Positions 1-8,219 of a DNA stretch of 53,564 nt are shown here, piece after piece. The stretch is from NCBI GenBank assembly GCA_045631445.1, contig JAZQUS010000139.1:1-53564 (forward strand). The letters run 5' to 3'. Under the pieces are notes generated by a model. It made no database searches. It worked only from the letters and a program-made list of their open reading frames with translations, and was not told the DNA's origin. The number at the start of each line of letters is the position of its first letter. Position 1 is the first letter of the stretch. The DNA is from RGIG4608 sp045631445 (GTDB taxonomy: Bacteria; Bacillota; Clostridia; Oscillospirales; CAG-272). A program made the translations under genes and the position numbers.

Positions 1-1839
1 GCAAGAGTTATTCAAATTCTGTCAAGAAGACAAAAAAACAACCCCTGCCTCATCGGTGAGCCAGGTGTTGGTAAAACTGCTATTGCAGAGGCACTTGCGC
101 AGAAAATTGTGCGTGGTGACGTGCCTTATAAGTTGAGAAATAAGGAATTGCACCTTCTTGACCTCACTGCACTTGTGGCAGGTACACAATTTAGAGGTCA
201 GTACGAGAGCCGTCTTTTAGGACTTCTTAAAGAGGTTAAGGACGCAGGCAATATCATTCTTGTTATAGACGAAGTGCATAATATCGTTGGAGCAGGAAAT
301 AGCGAGGGTAGTGTCAGCACGGCTAATATGCTCAAACCCGCACTTTCTCGTGGTGAAATTCAGGTTATCGGTGCTACAACCCTTACGGAATATAGAAAAT
401 ATATCGAAAAGGATTCTGCACTTGAACGTCGCTTCCAACCTGTTAAGGTTGAAGAGCCCTCAATCGAAGAAACACTCCAGATGCTTAAGGGAATTAAGCA
501 TTATTACGAATCATTCCATCAAATAAAGATTCCCGATGATATCCTTCGTAGCGCGGTTGTGCTTTCCGAAAGATATATTACGGATAGATATTTGCCCGAT
601 AAGGCAATTGACCTTCTTGACGAGGCGGCTGCAAATCTTTCGCTTAATTCTGCTTCTCTTAACAAGAGTATTGAAATCAGAGAGCAACTTCTTGCAATTA
701 AGAAGGATAGAGAAGCACTTGAAGCGACTCCTCCAGATTCTCCCGATAATGCAGATGCTTATGAAAAGATTGCAAAGCTTAAATCGAGAGAAATTAAGCT
801 TGCAGACGAATTGAAGGCGCTTGAGGGTGAATGTGAGAGCATTATTCTCACTTCTGCCGAGCTTGCGGACGTTGTTGAGGTTTGGACGGGTGTTCCTGCT
901 TTAACTGTTAGTGCAAATGAATATGAGCAGATTGATAAGCTTGAGGAAAGACTTAAAACTCATATTATCGGTCAGGATAAGGCGGTGAATTCAATTTGTC
1001 GCGCTATTAAGAGAAATAGAGCAGGTATCTCTTATAAGAGAAAGCCCGTTTCGTTCATTTTTGCAGGTCCTACTGGTGTGGGTAAAACCGAGCTTGTAAA
1101 ACAACTTGCAAACGATCTTTTCCATTCTCCCGAAACTCTCATTCGTCTTGATATGAGTGAGTTTATGGAGAAGCATTCCGTATCAAAAATTATCGGAGCG
1201 CCTCCCGGATACGTTGGATATGACGAAGCAGGTCAACTTACTGAAAAAATCAGAAGAAGACCTTATTCAGTAATTCTTTTTGATGAGATTGAAAAGGCGC
1301 ATCCCGACGTTTTGAATGTGCTTTTACAAATTCTTGACGACGGTAGAGTAACCGATGCACAAGGTAGAACAATCAATTTTGAAAATACGATTTTGGTAAT
1401 GACCACAAATGCAGGCTCAACCAATTCTTCGGGTAGAGCGGGCTTTGCTACCGCAGATAATATTTCTGCCGAAGAAGCGCGTACGATGAAGGCGCTTGAA
1501 GGATTTCTTCGCCCTGAATTTATCAACCGAGTTGACGAGATTATCACTTTCAATTCTCTCACGGAAGAAAACTTTGAAAGAATAGCAGAAATTATGCTTG
1601 GAGAACTAAAAATGGCTCTTGCAGAAAAGGGAATTGACCTTTCATATACGCAAGATACTCTTAAATATATCGGTGAAAAGTCATATTCTGCAAAATTTGG
1701 CGCAAGAAATATGAGAAGATTTATTCAAACTCATATCGAAGATGCCATTGCTGAAAAGGTGATTGCCGACTATAATCGCACAATTTCAAAGGTTCATCTT
1801 AATATCGGTGGCGGAGAAATTGTAGTTACTTGTATGTAA
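1..1839 (+). CDS. clpC: ClpC-type AAA+ unfoldase, 3' part (N-terminus outside window)
   Basis: The frame is open from base 1, so the gene begins upstream and the N-domain is missing. The visible part has both AAA+ modules. D1 has Walker A GEPGVGKT (about codons 19-26) and Walker B VIDEVHN. D2 has Walker A GPTGVGKT (about codon 356) and Walker B LFDEIEKAHPDV. The two P-loops are about 335 residues apart, as in ClpC; ClpB has a longer middle domain and about 400. The short linker between them is charged and helical, like the ClpC M-domain. An AGF tripeptide in the D2 loop matches the position of the ClpP-docking [LIV]GF motif. By family, it unfolds substrates for ClpP in the cytosol. No ctsR or mcsAB is visible. 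A strong terminator follows, so it ends its operon. Confidence 0.87.
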   Translation, partial: ARVIQILSRRQKNNPCLIGEPGVGKTAIAEALAQKIVRGDVPYKLRNKELHLLDLTALVAGTQFRGQYESRLLGLLKEVKDAGNIILVIDEVHNIVGAGNSEGSVSTANMLKPALSRGEIQVIGATTLTEYRKYIEKDSALERRFQPVKVEEPSIEETLQMLKGIKHYYESFHQIKIPDDILRSAVVLSERYITDRYLPDKAIDLLDEAAANLSLNSASLNKSIEIREQLLAIKKDREALEATPPDSPDNADAYEKIAKLKSREIKLADELKALEGECESIILTSAELADVVEVWTGVPALTVSANEYEQIDKLEERLKTHIIGQDKAVNSICRAIKRNRAGISYKRKPVSFIFAGPTGVGKTELVKQLANDLFHSPETLIRLDMSEFMEKHSVSKIIGAPPGYVGYDEAGQLTEKIRRRPYSVILFDEIEKAHPDVLNVLLQILDDGRVTDAQGRTINFENTILVMTTNAGSTNSSGRAGFATADNISAEEARTMKALEGFLRPEFINRVDEIITFNSLTEENFERIAEIMLGELKMALAEKGIDLSYTQDTLKYIGEKSYSAKFGARNMRRFIQTHIEDAIAEKVIADYNRTISKVHLNIGGGEIVVTCM

Positions 1840-1843
1840 TTTT

Positions 1844-1884
1844 AAATAGTGATTTGCTTGATAAAAGTAAATCACTATTTTTTA
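1844..1884 (+). terminator. Rho-independent terminator after clpC
   Basis: A 12-bp perfect stem (1844-1855 with 1869-1880) extends by four more pairs including one G-U, closes on a short A-rich loop, and runs into a T-rich tract. It begins 5 bases after the clpC stop codon. Confidence 0.9.
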
Positions 1885-1940
1885 TTTTAAAGCTTGTAAG
1901 ATTTGCTTTTTTGTGGAGTCTTATATATGAAGGGGATATG

Positions 1941-1969
1941 TTGACAAATATATCCATATGTGATAGAAT
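1941..1969 (+). promoter_or_regulatory. Promoter of the 2000-2809 lipoprotein gene
   Basis: TTGACA (1941-1946) and TAGAAT (1964-1969) are spaced 17 bp apart, 31 bp before the start codon. The -35 is perfect consensus and the -10 is 5 of 6. Confidence 0.75.
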
Positions 1970-1999
1970 AAACCAAAGGAAATTAAAGGAGATTGAATT

Positions 2000-2809
2000 A
2001 TGAGAAAAATTAAAATATTGTTGCTAATTTCACTAGTTATGGCTATTTCATTACTTTTATGTTCTTGTCCTTGTTATCCAAGTATATTTAAGTGGAATAT
2101 TACGAGTGTGACAGGTGAAATAACATTTATCAATGGTAATTCTGCGCGCATTTCTAGAAGTCATTACCGTACTGAAACACATCCACTTGCTGTGCATCAA
2201 GGAATGACATATTTAGATATCAAATGGAATAACAAGGTGATTTTTAAACCATTGGACTCAGATGAAGAACTTATTGGAATATATGAGGTTGATTATCATA
2301 CTGATTATAGAACTTTTTTTACAATTACTTTTGAAAATGGCGAAAAAACTGAAAACGGAAATGCGGCTACTCATGGTTTAGATCCTAGAGACATTAATCC
2401 TTTTCGTGCATATATGACATTTGAGTTTAGAGGTATGGTATACAGCTTTTGCGTTGGATATGATGAGGACACCCTCACTGAAAAAGAATATGAAGAGGAT
2501 TATGAACGATTCATTTCAAATTTAAGAAGTGAAGATAATATGTTGCAAAAGGGAAATATAGAATTACATTCTAGCGGTGCTAGAATATATGCTGATTTTT
2601 TATATAATAATAGAGAATACGATGAACTCTATAGAGAGGGATTGATACTCCGTGTTCTGCAACTCACTTCTGATAACCAATTGATTATGCTTGATGAACT
2701 TAAAGAAGGTAAATGTATGTTTGTACATTATGTCTATTATGATCACGATTATAGCAATACGAAGATGCGAGAGGGATACGTAATTTACTATATCGATCCC
2801 TTGCAATAA
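2000..2809 (+). CDS. Putative lipoprotein of unknown function
   Basis: A 269-residue protein I do not recognise. The N-terminus is MRKIKILL followed by a hydrophobic stretch and a lipobox-like LCSC, with Cys23 the likely lipidated residue, so it should be anchored on the outer face of the membrane. The rest is polar, rich in Asp, Glu and Tyr, and has no transmembrane segment. AAAGGAG lies 8-9 bases before the ATG, supporting this start. It has its own consensus promoter and terminator, so it is monocistronic. The base composition is more A/T-rich than clpC or the glg genes, which may mean a recent arrival or simply a lowly expressed accessory gene. No function is proposed. Confidence 0.8.
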   Translation: MRKIKILLLISLVMAISLLLCSCPCYPSIFKWNITSVTGEITFINGNSARISRSHYRTETHPLAVHQGMTYLDIKWNNKVIFKPLDSDEELIGIYEVDYHTDYRTFFTITFENGEKTENGNAATHGLDPRDINPFRAYMTFEFRGMVYSFCVGYDEDTLTEKEYEEDYERFISNLRSEDNMLQKGNIELHSSGARIYADFLYNNREYDELYREGLILRVLQLTSDNQLIMLDELKEGKCMFVHYVYYDHDYSNTKMREGYVIYYIDPLQ

Positions 2810-2818
2810 TACAAAAAC

Positions 2819-2846
2819 AACCCGACGATTTTTTCGTCGGGTTTTA
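2819..2846 (+). terminator. Terminator after the lipoprotein gene
   Basis: Perfect 10-bp stem AACCCGACGA / TCGTCGGGTT (2819-2828 with 2834-2843), followed by a short T run. Confidence 0.88.
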
Positions 2847-2904
2847 AATTGCGATGCAATTAGTTTGTAAATTGGGATTTATGGGGGAGAGGATGGCATA
2901 CGAT

Positions 2905-3075
2905 AAATGCCCCTTTGTGTACAGGGTGATTTCCCACAGTGTGGGGAAATGTCTGCAAAGCAGACAAAAGGGGTTGGCACGTAGTGTCCCGCTTTAGCGG
3001 GTGGGGGATTGTTGATTTTATTAGGATTACAATCCCTCCGCCTACGGCACCTCCCTTTACACAAGGGAGGCATTT
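2905..3075. repeat. MITE-like palindromic intergenic element
   Basis: About 170 bp, bounded by imperfect terminal inverted repeats. The left end reads TGCCCCTTTGTGTACAGGG (from 2908) and the complement of the right end reads TGCCTCCCTTGTGTAAAGGG (to 3072). The symmetry extends into flanking AAA/TTT. Inside are at least three further hairpins: GTCTGC-aaa-GCAGAC (2951-2965), CCCGCT-tt-AGCGGG (2988-3001) and GGATTGT...ACAATCC (3006-3035). It is much more G/C-rich than its surroundings. Short open frames across it are not credible genes. It sits between two convergent terminators. I see no second copy in this window. Confidence 0.7.
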
Positions 3076-3116
3076 TTGCAATCGCTAACAGCTCAATAAA
3101 TCAAAATTTGAAGCAA

Positions 3117-3145
3117 AAAAGCTCCCATATTTGTTGGGAGCTTTT
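3117..3145 (-). terminator. Terminator of the trmN6-ttcA-nnrD transcript
   Basis: Stem AAAAGCTCCCA / TGGGAGCTTTT (3117-3127 with 3135-3145) with a 7-base loop. On the minus strand it is followed by a T run (plus-strand A run at 3115-3120). It starts 6 bases past the nnrD stop. Confidence 0.88.
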
Positions 3146-3150
3146 GTAGT

Positions 3151-4005
3151 TTACAAGCTATTAAAAATCTCGGGCAGGGCGTCGATTATGTCACTTGCCA
3201 TAAGGGAATATTGAGAGTGAATTTGGCTTGCAACGTCACCTGCGAGGCCGTGGATATATACGCCGAGTGTTGCCGCGATATATGGCTCACACCCTTGTGC
3301 TAAAAGGCCTGAGATAATGCCGTCAAGCACGTCACCGGATCCCCCCGTACTCATTCCGCTATTGCCACTTTGATTGATATAAATGCTATCGGAATTCGGT
3401 TTTGCAACTGTGGTATGATGATCTTTAAGAACGCAAATAATGTTGTTTTCATTGGCAAAATTTTGCGCAAATTCGGAGATATTGGCAGTTATTTCTTTCA
3501 CATCAACACCCGAAATTCTTGACATCTCAAGCGGATGGGGAGTGATGATTGCATTTTGATTTATTTGCTTGAAAAGTTCCTTGTTTTTTGCCATTAAATT
3601 GAGCGCATCCGCATCAATTACTATCGGACAATCACATTTTTGAAGTGTGAATTTTAAAATATCAAGTGCAACTTCGCTTGTTGAAAGTCCCATTCCAATG
3701 GCTATAACATCGGCTTTTTTTATTGATGCTTCAAGCTTTTCAAGGTCGATTTTGTCATTCCAAACGGACAAAACCGCCTCGGGAATAAGGGTTTGCAAAA
3801 TTACTCTGTTGTCCTCGTGAGTGAAGATTTCAACAAGCCCGCAACCCGTGCGATATGCCGCTTTTGCGCTGAAATAGGGCGCGCCCGCCATACAGGTCGA
3901 GCCACCAATTATAAGCACTCGACCGCAACTACCCTTGTTTGAATTTTCATCTCTTTCGGGCAATAAATCTATTAAATCGTCAATGGAATAAGAAAAATTA
4001 TTCAT
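3151..4005 (-). CDS. nnrD: ADP-dependent (S)-NAD(P)H-hydrate dehydratase (stand-alone NnrD)
   Basis: 284 residues of the ribokinase-like NnrD/YjeF C-terminal family, which repairs damaged NAD(P)HX back to NAD(P)H using ADP or ATP. Visible motifs are GRVLIIGGS near the N-terminus, a central VIDADALNL, ITPHPLEM, and STGGSGDVLDGIISG near the C-terminus, where the family has GTGGSGDVL with the catalytic Asp. The N-terminal epimerase domain found in the bifunctional YjeF form is absent, and nnrE is not in the window. The start at 4005 is chosen because a GAGG lies 9 bases upstream; an ATG at 4011 would be only 3 bases from it. The gene overlaps the end of the ttcA-like gene by 8 bases, so translation is probably coupled. 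Confidence 0.9.
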   Translation of the reverse strand: MNNFSYSIDDLIDLLPERDENSNKGSCGRVLIIGGSTCMAGAPYFSAKAAYRTGCGLVEIFTHEDNRVILQTLIPEAVLSVWNDKIDLEKLEASIKKADVIAIGMGLSTSEVALDILKFTLQKCDCPIVIDADALNLMAKNKELFKQINQNAIITPHPLEMSRISGVDVKEITANISEFAQNFANENNIICVLKDHHTTVAKPNSDSIYINQSGNSGMSTGGSGDVLDGIISGLLAQGCEPYIAATLGVYIHGLAGDVASQIHSQYSLMASDIIDALPEIFNSL

Positions 4006-4768
4006 TATCATTTTCCTCGTCGTATTCTTTGATACCATTCATGGTACTTGCAATTTTAAATCCGTCGATTTCACCGCGTTGCATAGCACCGAAGATGCGG
4101 TAACGAAGTCCTTTATGCTTGATGTCAAGCTCGCGAAGAAGCTGTTTCATCTCCTCGCGCTCGGTGTTTCCGTCTGCGGGGCAGGTGGATTTTATAATGG
4201 GCAATTCTGCCTTTTCGGCAAATTGACGAACGCTCTTTTCACTTGCGTAAAGAAGTGGTCTGATCATTGTCAAATCAATTCTTGAAAGATATGTAACAGG
4301 TGAGAAGCAACCTATTCTGCCCTCAAAGAAAAGATTGAGCATAAAGGTTTCAATGGCATCGTCAAAATGATGACCGAGCGCAACCTTATTGCAGCCAAGC
4401 TCCTTTGCGCTGTTATAAAGCACACCGCGGCGCATTTTCGCACAAAGAGAGCAGGGGCTTTTTTCTTTTCTTTCTTCAAAAATGATTTGATAAATTTGAG
4501 TGGGGATAACGTGATATTCAACGTCTAATCTTTCGCAAAGGGCTTTAATGCCCTCAAACGTTGTGTTGGGGAAGCCCATATCAACTGTTATCGCGATAAG
4601 CTCATATTTTTTAGGATAAAATCTGCGCATCTCCGCAAGCGCGTAGAGAAGTGCTAATGAATCCTTGCCGGCAGAAACACCAACGGCAATTTTATCACCC
4701 TCTTCAATCATCGCATAGTCATCAACTGCGCGTCTTGTATAGCTTAAAATTCTCTTTAATTCTTTCAT
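3998..4768 (-). CDS. ttcA: TtcA-like tRNA 2-thiolation PP-loop protein
   Basis: 256 residues of the TtcA/TtuA family of ATP-dependent tRNA thiolases. The PP-loop is SAGKDSL, a variant of SGGKDS. A CxxC pair (CSLC) follows, and a third Cys occurs in STCPADGN; these three Cys are the usual ligands of the [4Fe-4S] cluster in TtcA. GHHFDDAIET is the conserved central motif. Family enzymes adenylate a target base in tRNA and replace an oxygen with sulfur; C32 is the classic target, but the exact base here is not proven. The start codon overlaps the trmN6 stop as TAATG, and the end overlaps nnrD, so the three genes are one transcription unit. Confidence 0.85.
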   Translation of the reverse strand: MKELKRILSYTRRAVDDYAMIEEGDKIAVGVSAGKDSLALLYALAEMRRFYPKKYELIAITVDMGFPNTTFEGIKALCERLDVEYHVIPTQIYQIIFEERKEKSPCSLCAKMRRGVLYNSAKELGCNKVALGHHFDDAIETFMLNLFFEGRIGCFSPVTYLSRIDLTMIRPLLYASEKSVRQFAEKAELPIIKSTCPADGNTEREEMKQLLRELDIKHKGLRYRIFGAMQRGEIDGFKIASTMNGIKEYDEENDNE

Positions 4769-5517
4769 TAAAAATTACATTCCTCGTATATTTTTTGTGC
4801 TCTTTTTGTTAGAGCTTTAGGGTTATCGTCTTCATTCAAAAACAATGGTTCGATTACCTTTACAGATGATGAAGCACCTTTTTTTGCCTTTACTAACACA
4901 ATTGAAGGCTCACTCTTCGTGTTTGCGTGAACGAAACACATTTCTTTGGGTTCAAGATTGTTTTCTCTCATTGCGCAAACAAGGTCAACAAGGCGGTCGG
5001 GACGCCATACGCAATAGAAAAATCCACCGTGTTTAAGCAATCTTTTGGCACACGCGCAAAAATCTCCAATATCACCGCAAACCTCGTGACGTGCGATAAA
5101 TTTTTCGTCGTGGTCGTTCCTCTTACCGCTATCTGCCTTCATATAAGGGGGATTTGAAAATACTACGTCAACTTCAAAGCCTAAAGTTGCACTTTTTAAG
5201 TCGCGAATATCTATGCAAATAGGGTTGATTTTCTTTTCAAGACTATTTAATTGAACGTTTCTTGAAATTACGTCTGCAAATTCGGGTTGGATTTCAGCGC
5301 AATATATGGTTTTAAATTTATCTTTGGTTGCAGAAAGCAGGGAAATGATACCTGTGCCACCGCCAAGCTCAAGTGCAACACCGTTTTTTTGCTCCTTTAA
5401 AAAGGAGGCAAGCAAAAATGCGTCCATTCCAAAAGTCAATCCGTTTTTTCTTTGGATTAATTTTATATTTTCATTGATGTGAGTCAATGTTTCATTTTCT
5501 AACAAAATATTATTCAT
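4768..5517 (-). CDS. trmN6: tRNA1(Val) adenine-N6 methyltransferase family protein
   Basis: 249 residues. The SAM-binding motif is LELGGGTGIISLL and the amino-methyltransferase catalytic motif is FSNPPYMK; the latter targets exocyclic amines such as adenine N6. LTFGMDAFLLASF near the N-terminus is typical of the YfiC/YabB group. The start at 5517 is supported by AGAGG five bases upstream; a longer frame to 5547 has no such site. In Bacillus the orthologue yabB sits just downstream of holB and ricT, and here the same neighbours lie upstream. A strong terminator at 5533-5564 separates it from the ferredoxin gene, so it is transcribed by read-through or from a promoter I could not identify. Confidence 0.87.
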   Translation of the reverse strand: MNNILLENETLTHINENIKLIQRKNGLTFGMDAFLLASFLKEQKNGVALELGGGTGIISLLSATKDKFKTIYCAEIQPEFADVISRNVQLNSLEKKINPICIDIRDLKSATLGFEVDVVFSNPPYMKADSGKRNDHDEKFIARHEVCGDIGDFCACAKRLLKHGGFFYCVWRPDRLVDLVCAMRENNLEPKEMCFVHANTKSEPSIVLVKAKKGASSSVKVIEPLFLNEDDNPKALTKRAQKIYEECNF

Positions 5518-5532
5518 AATACCTCTTAAAAC

Positions 5533-5564
5533 AAAGATACGGAGCAAGCCTGCTCCGTATCTTT
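5533..5564 (-). terminator. Terminator after the ferredoxin gene
   Basis: A 14-bp perfect stem (5533-5546 with 5551-5564) with a four-base loop. The minus-strand tail is GTTTTAA. It lies between the ferredoxin stop and the trmN6 ribosome site. Confidence 0.85.
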
Positions 5565-5577
5565 TACATGTAATGGA

Positions 5578-5748
5578 TTATTCCTGAACGGGAGCTCCTA
5601 CAGGGCAAACGTCAGCGCAAGCACCGCACTCAGCGCATGCATCAGGATCAATTACATACATACCGTCGCCTTCGGAAATAGCACCGCAGGGACAAGCATC
5701 GCAGCAAGCACCACAAGCGATGCAAGCGTCAGTAATCTTATAAGCCAT
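5578..5748 (-). CDS. 2x[4Fe-4S] ferredoxin
   Basis: 56 residues beginning MAYKITDAC. Two classic clusters are visible: CIACGACCDACP and CAECGACADVCP, giving two CxxCxxCxxxCP motifs as in clostridial ferredoxins. It should be a soluble low-potential electron carrier. GGAGG lies 8 bases before the ATG at 5748, deciding this start over an upstream ATG at 5763. It has its own promoter and terminator, so it is probably abundant and monocistronic. It lies between ricT and trmN6, a position held by yabA in Bacillus. Confidence 0.95.
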   Translation of the reverse strand: MAYKITDACIACGACCDACPCGAISEGDGMYVIDPDACAECGACADVCPVGAPVQE

Positions 5749-5779
5749 GATAAATACCTCCAATTAGTATTGTTGAATT

Positions 5780-5809
5780 ATTATAACATACTTCTATAGC
5801 AAAAAGCAA
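5780..5809 (-). promoter_or_regulatory. Ferredoxin promoter
   Basis: On the minus strand TTGCTT (5804-5809) and TATAAT (5780-5785) are 18 bp apart. A TG one base before the -10 makes it an extended -10. Confidence 0.65.
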
Positions 5810-5836
5810 TAGATTTTTGCAAAATAATCAAAAAAA

Positions 5837-6892
5837 TTATTCTTTATTTTCTTTTTTGTGTGAAGGAAGCAGTTTTACATCATCGCGATGGTAAACTTTT
5901 ATGCTTTCACCGTCTTTATTTGTGATTTTAACCTTAATAAGTCCGGTAAGGGGACGTGATTCTGTTACAACGCCAATTCCATCGGGTGTTTTAACACTTG
6001 AATCAACCGCAGGTGTGCGAGCCATTTCGTATTCGTAGCTTTCTTGCTCGTAACGAAGACAGCACATAAGACGTCCGCAAGTGCCCGAAATTTTTGAGGA
6101 GTTAAGGAAGAGTCCTTGCTCCTTAGCCATTTTAATAGATACTTGAACGAAGTCTGAAAGGAATGTTGCACAGCAAAGAGGTCTGCCACAAGCACCAAGA
6201 CCGCCGATAAGCTTTGCCTCATCGCGAATGCCTATCTGACGAAGTTCGATTCTCGTTCTAAAAACTGAAGCAAGGTCTTTAACAAGCTCTCTAAAGTCAA
6301 CTCTGCCGGCAGATGTGAAATAGAAAAGTAGTTTGCTGTTATCAAATGTATATTGAGCATCAACGAGCTTCATATCAAGCTCATGCTTTGCTATTTGCTC
6401 AAGGCAGATGCCGAACGCCTCCTGCTCCTTTTTCGTGTTTTCTTCGTTGTGAGCTATATCATCCTTTGTAGCAATACGAATTATGGGGCGGAGAGGGGGA
6501 ACGATTTCAGAAATCCCCACCATTTTGTTTGCAACAAATACTTCGCCAAATTCAGGACCGCGCGCAGTATCAACGATTGCAAATTCTCCCTTTTGGGCTT
6601 GTATTTTTTTGGGTGCAAAGTAATAAACCTTGCCTACCTTTTTGAATCTTATACCAACAACCTCGACCTGCTCTTCATTGGGATCGCGCTCTTTTTTTTG
6701 TTGAGGTTCTTCAAATGCTTCGGGAACGATGTCCTCAAGAAATTCAAGATTTTCAGGAGTTTCTTCAAGTTCATTTGAATCTTCAACCATTTCTTGAGGT
6801 TGATTTTCATTTATTTCATTTTTCTTGTTTTTCTTTTTGTTGTGATGGTAATATCTTTTTTTGTTGTTCTTTTTGTTTTGATTGTTTTCCAT
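5837..6892 (-). CDS. ricT: PSP1-domain regulatory protein RicT (YaaT)
   Basis: 351 residues. The first 75 or so are low-complexity, very rich in Lys, Asn and Glu. The PSP1 domain follows, with the hallmark cysteine motifs GACGRPLCCATFL and GTCGRLMCCLRYE. In Bacillus, RicT works with RicA and RicF in a complex that binds Fe-S clusters and affects mRNA maturation by RNase Y; the Cys residues here match the cluster-binding type. The start at 6892 is chosen because GGAGAAAATT precedes it; the ATG at 6904 has no site. holB ends 21 bases upstream, the same order as in Bacillus. The basic N-terminal tail is longer than I expect for the family and could bind nucleic acid. Confidence 0.92.
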   Translation of the reverse strand: MENNQNKKNNKKRYYHHNKKKNKKNEINENQPQEMVEDSNELEETPENLEFLEDIVPEAFEEPQQKKERDPNEEQVEVVGIRFKKVGKVYYFAPKKIQAQKGEFAIVDTARGPEFGEVFVANKMVGISEIVPPLRPIIRIATKDDIAHNEENTKKEQEAFGICLEQIAKHELDMKLVDAQYTFDNSKLLFYFTSAGRVDFRELVKDLASVFRTRIELRQIGIRDEAKLIGGLGACGRPLCCATFLSDFVQVSIKMAKEQGLFLNSSKISGTCGRLMCCLRYEQESYEYEMARTPAVDSSVKTPDGIGVVTESRPLTGLIKVKITNKDGESIKVYHRDDVKLLPSHKKENKE

Positions 6893-6913
6893 AATTTTCT
6901 CCATTATGATTAA

Positions 6914-7951
6914 CTAAATAAGCTCACTTAAATAGTTGATTACAGTTAATTTAACATTAGCATTTCTTAAAAGGGAAACACGCGCCTTTTCTGTGCTTTC
7001 GGAAATGCCGATTAGTTTTTTTAATGAGAAGCTATAAGAAAGCTCCTCTGTATACTTTGAGTCGGTAAAGAATATTAAGCACGGTTCATCCGACTTTTTA
7101 ATCGTGATAAGATCGCGAACAGCGCATTGTATTTCCGAAAATTGAGCAATGATTTTTTCTCTTTCATCGCGCTTTTGAGAGAACATTGAGGAGATTTCCG
7201 CAAAGTTCTGTGAAAGTCGGTTATGTGCTATGGATTCGATAAGCTTTTGTGCAAGTTCACGATTTTGCAAAATTTGTTTTTTTTCACTTGAATTTATGAG
7301 TTCTAAAATTCTTCCTATGCTACCGTTCGACGCCATATAAATTTGTTCAAACTCATCAGGAGAGCTGTTCATAAGAGTGCGTACGGCAGGATAATTTGAT
7401 TTTAAAAATTCAATTGCCTCATCTCTTGGTGGAGTTTTCATTCTAAGTATTGGAGCGCGGCTTTTTATCGTTTCGAGAATATTTTCCGTATGCTCACAAA
7501 GTAGAATAAACACTGCGTATTCGGGTGGCTCTTCAAGGGTTAAAAGAAAAGCATTTTGGGCTTGCACGGTCATTGTGTGAGCATCTTCAATGATGTAAAT
7601 TTTATAGTTGCCATCGTTTGGAAAATATGCCACATCTTCCTTGATAAATCTAATGGATTCAACGCCGAGCGTTGCTTTATCATCGTCGCGTGAAACATAG
7701 ATTACATCCGGAGAAATGCCGTTTATTATCTTATTGCAATTGTTACAAGCAAGGCAAGGCAGGGGCGCGTTTTCATCACCCTTGTTTTCACAGCTTAAAG
7801 CGGCGGCAACAAGACGTGCGAGGGTGTGCTTTCCTGTACCTTTTGCACCGAGCAAAATGTAAGCGTGGGAGAGGGAAGAGGATTCAATTGCGTTTGCAAA
7901 ATAGGAGCAAAGCTCATCATTTGCAATAATACCTGAAAAATTATTTTTCAT
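6914..7951 (-). CDS. holB: DNA polymerase III delta' subunit
   Basis: 345 residues of the clamp-loader AAA+ family. The N-terminal region has GAKGTGKHTLARL in the P-loop position (His replaces the usual Thr/Ser after GK), then a zinc-module cysteine set ending CLACNNC. YIIEDAHTMTVQAQNAFLLTLEEPP is the DnaX/delta' Walker B region, and KSRAP corresponds to the SRC sensor. The altered P-loop fits delta', which acts structurally in the clamp loader without hydrolysing ATP. AGGAGGG six bases before 7951 fixes the start. ricT follows 21 bases downstream. A consensus promoter lies just upstream. Confidence 0.9.
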   Translation of the reverse strand: MKNNFSGIIANDELCSYFANAIESSSLSHAYILLGAKGTGKHTLARLVAAALSCENKGDENAPLPCLACNNCNKIINGISPDVIYVSRDDDKATLGVESIRFIKEDVAYFPNDGNYKIYIIEDAHTMTVQAQNAFLLTLEEPPEYAVFILLCEHTENILETIKSRAPILRMKTPPRDEAIEFLKSNYPAVRTLMNSSPDEFEQIYMASNGSIGRILELINSSEKKQILQNRELAQKLIESIAHNRLSQNFAEISSMFSQKRDEREKIIAQFSEIQCAVRDLITIKKSDEPCLIFFTDSKYTEELSYSFSLKKLIGISESTEKARVSLLRNANVKLTVINYLSELI

Positions 7952-7980
7952 ATAAACCCTCCTTTTAGCAATACACAATT

Positions 7981-8009
7981 ATTATATCAAATAAATAAAA
8001 ATATGTCAA
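7981..8009 (-). promoter_or_regulatory. Promoter of holB-ricT
   Basis: Minus-strand TTGACA (8004-8009) and TATAAT (7981-7986), both perfect consensus with 17-bp spacing, 29 bp before the holB ATG. Confidence 0.85.
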
Positions 8010-8124
8010 TAGGTGATAATGCTTCAAAAGTACTAAAAAATTGCCTTGAAATTGCTATTTAAGAGGCAAAAAATCAAAAGTTTTGTTAAAAATACACAAA
8101 AAGCTAAAAATATTAAAAAAACAC

Positions 8125-8153
8125 TTGAAAAAATTGCGCATTTATAATATAAT
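8125..8153 (+). promoter_or_regulatory. Promoter of the glycogen operon
   Basis: TTGAAA (8125-8130) and TATAAT (8148-8153) with 17-bp spacing, leaving a leader of about 60 bases before glgC. The stretch 8010-8124 between the divergent promoters is very A/T-rich and shows no further feature. Confidence 0.8.
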
Positions 8154-8219
8154 AACAATGTATGACTATGTCTACAATTAAATATAGTTTCATAATGTTA
8201 TGAAGGGAGAACTCTTGAT

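Noticed and set aside
1..1839. ClpB disaggregase
   Set aside because: The spacing between the two P-loops is too short for the ClpB middle domain, and an AGF loop at the ClpP-docking position is present.
2860..3081. Two overlapping minus-strand open frames of 64 and 73 codons
   Set aside because: They lie inside the hairpin-rich repeat, have no ribosome site and encode low-complexity peptides.
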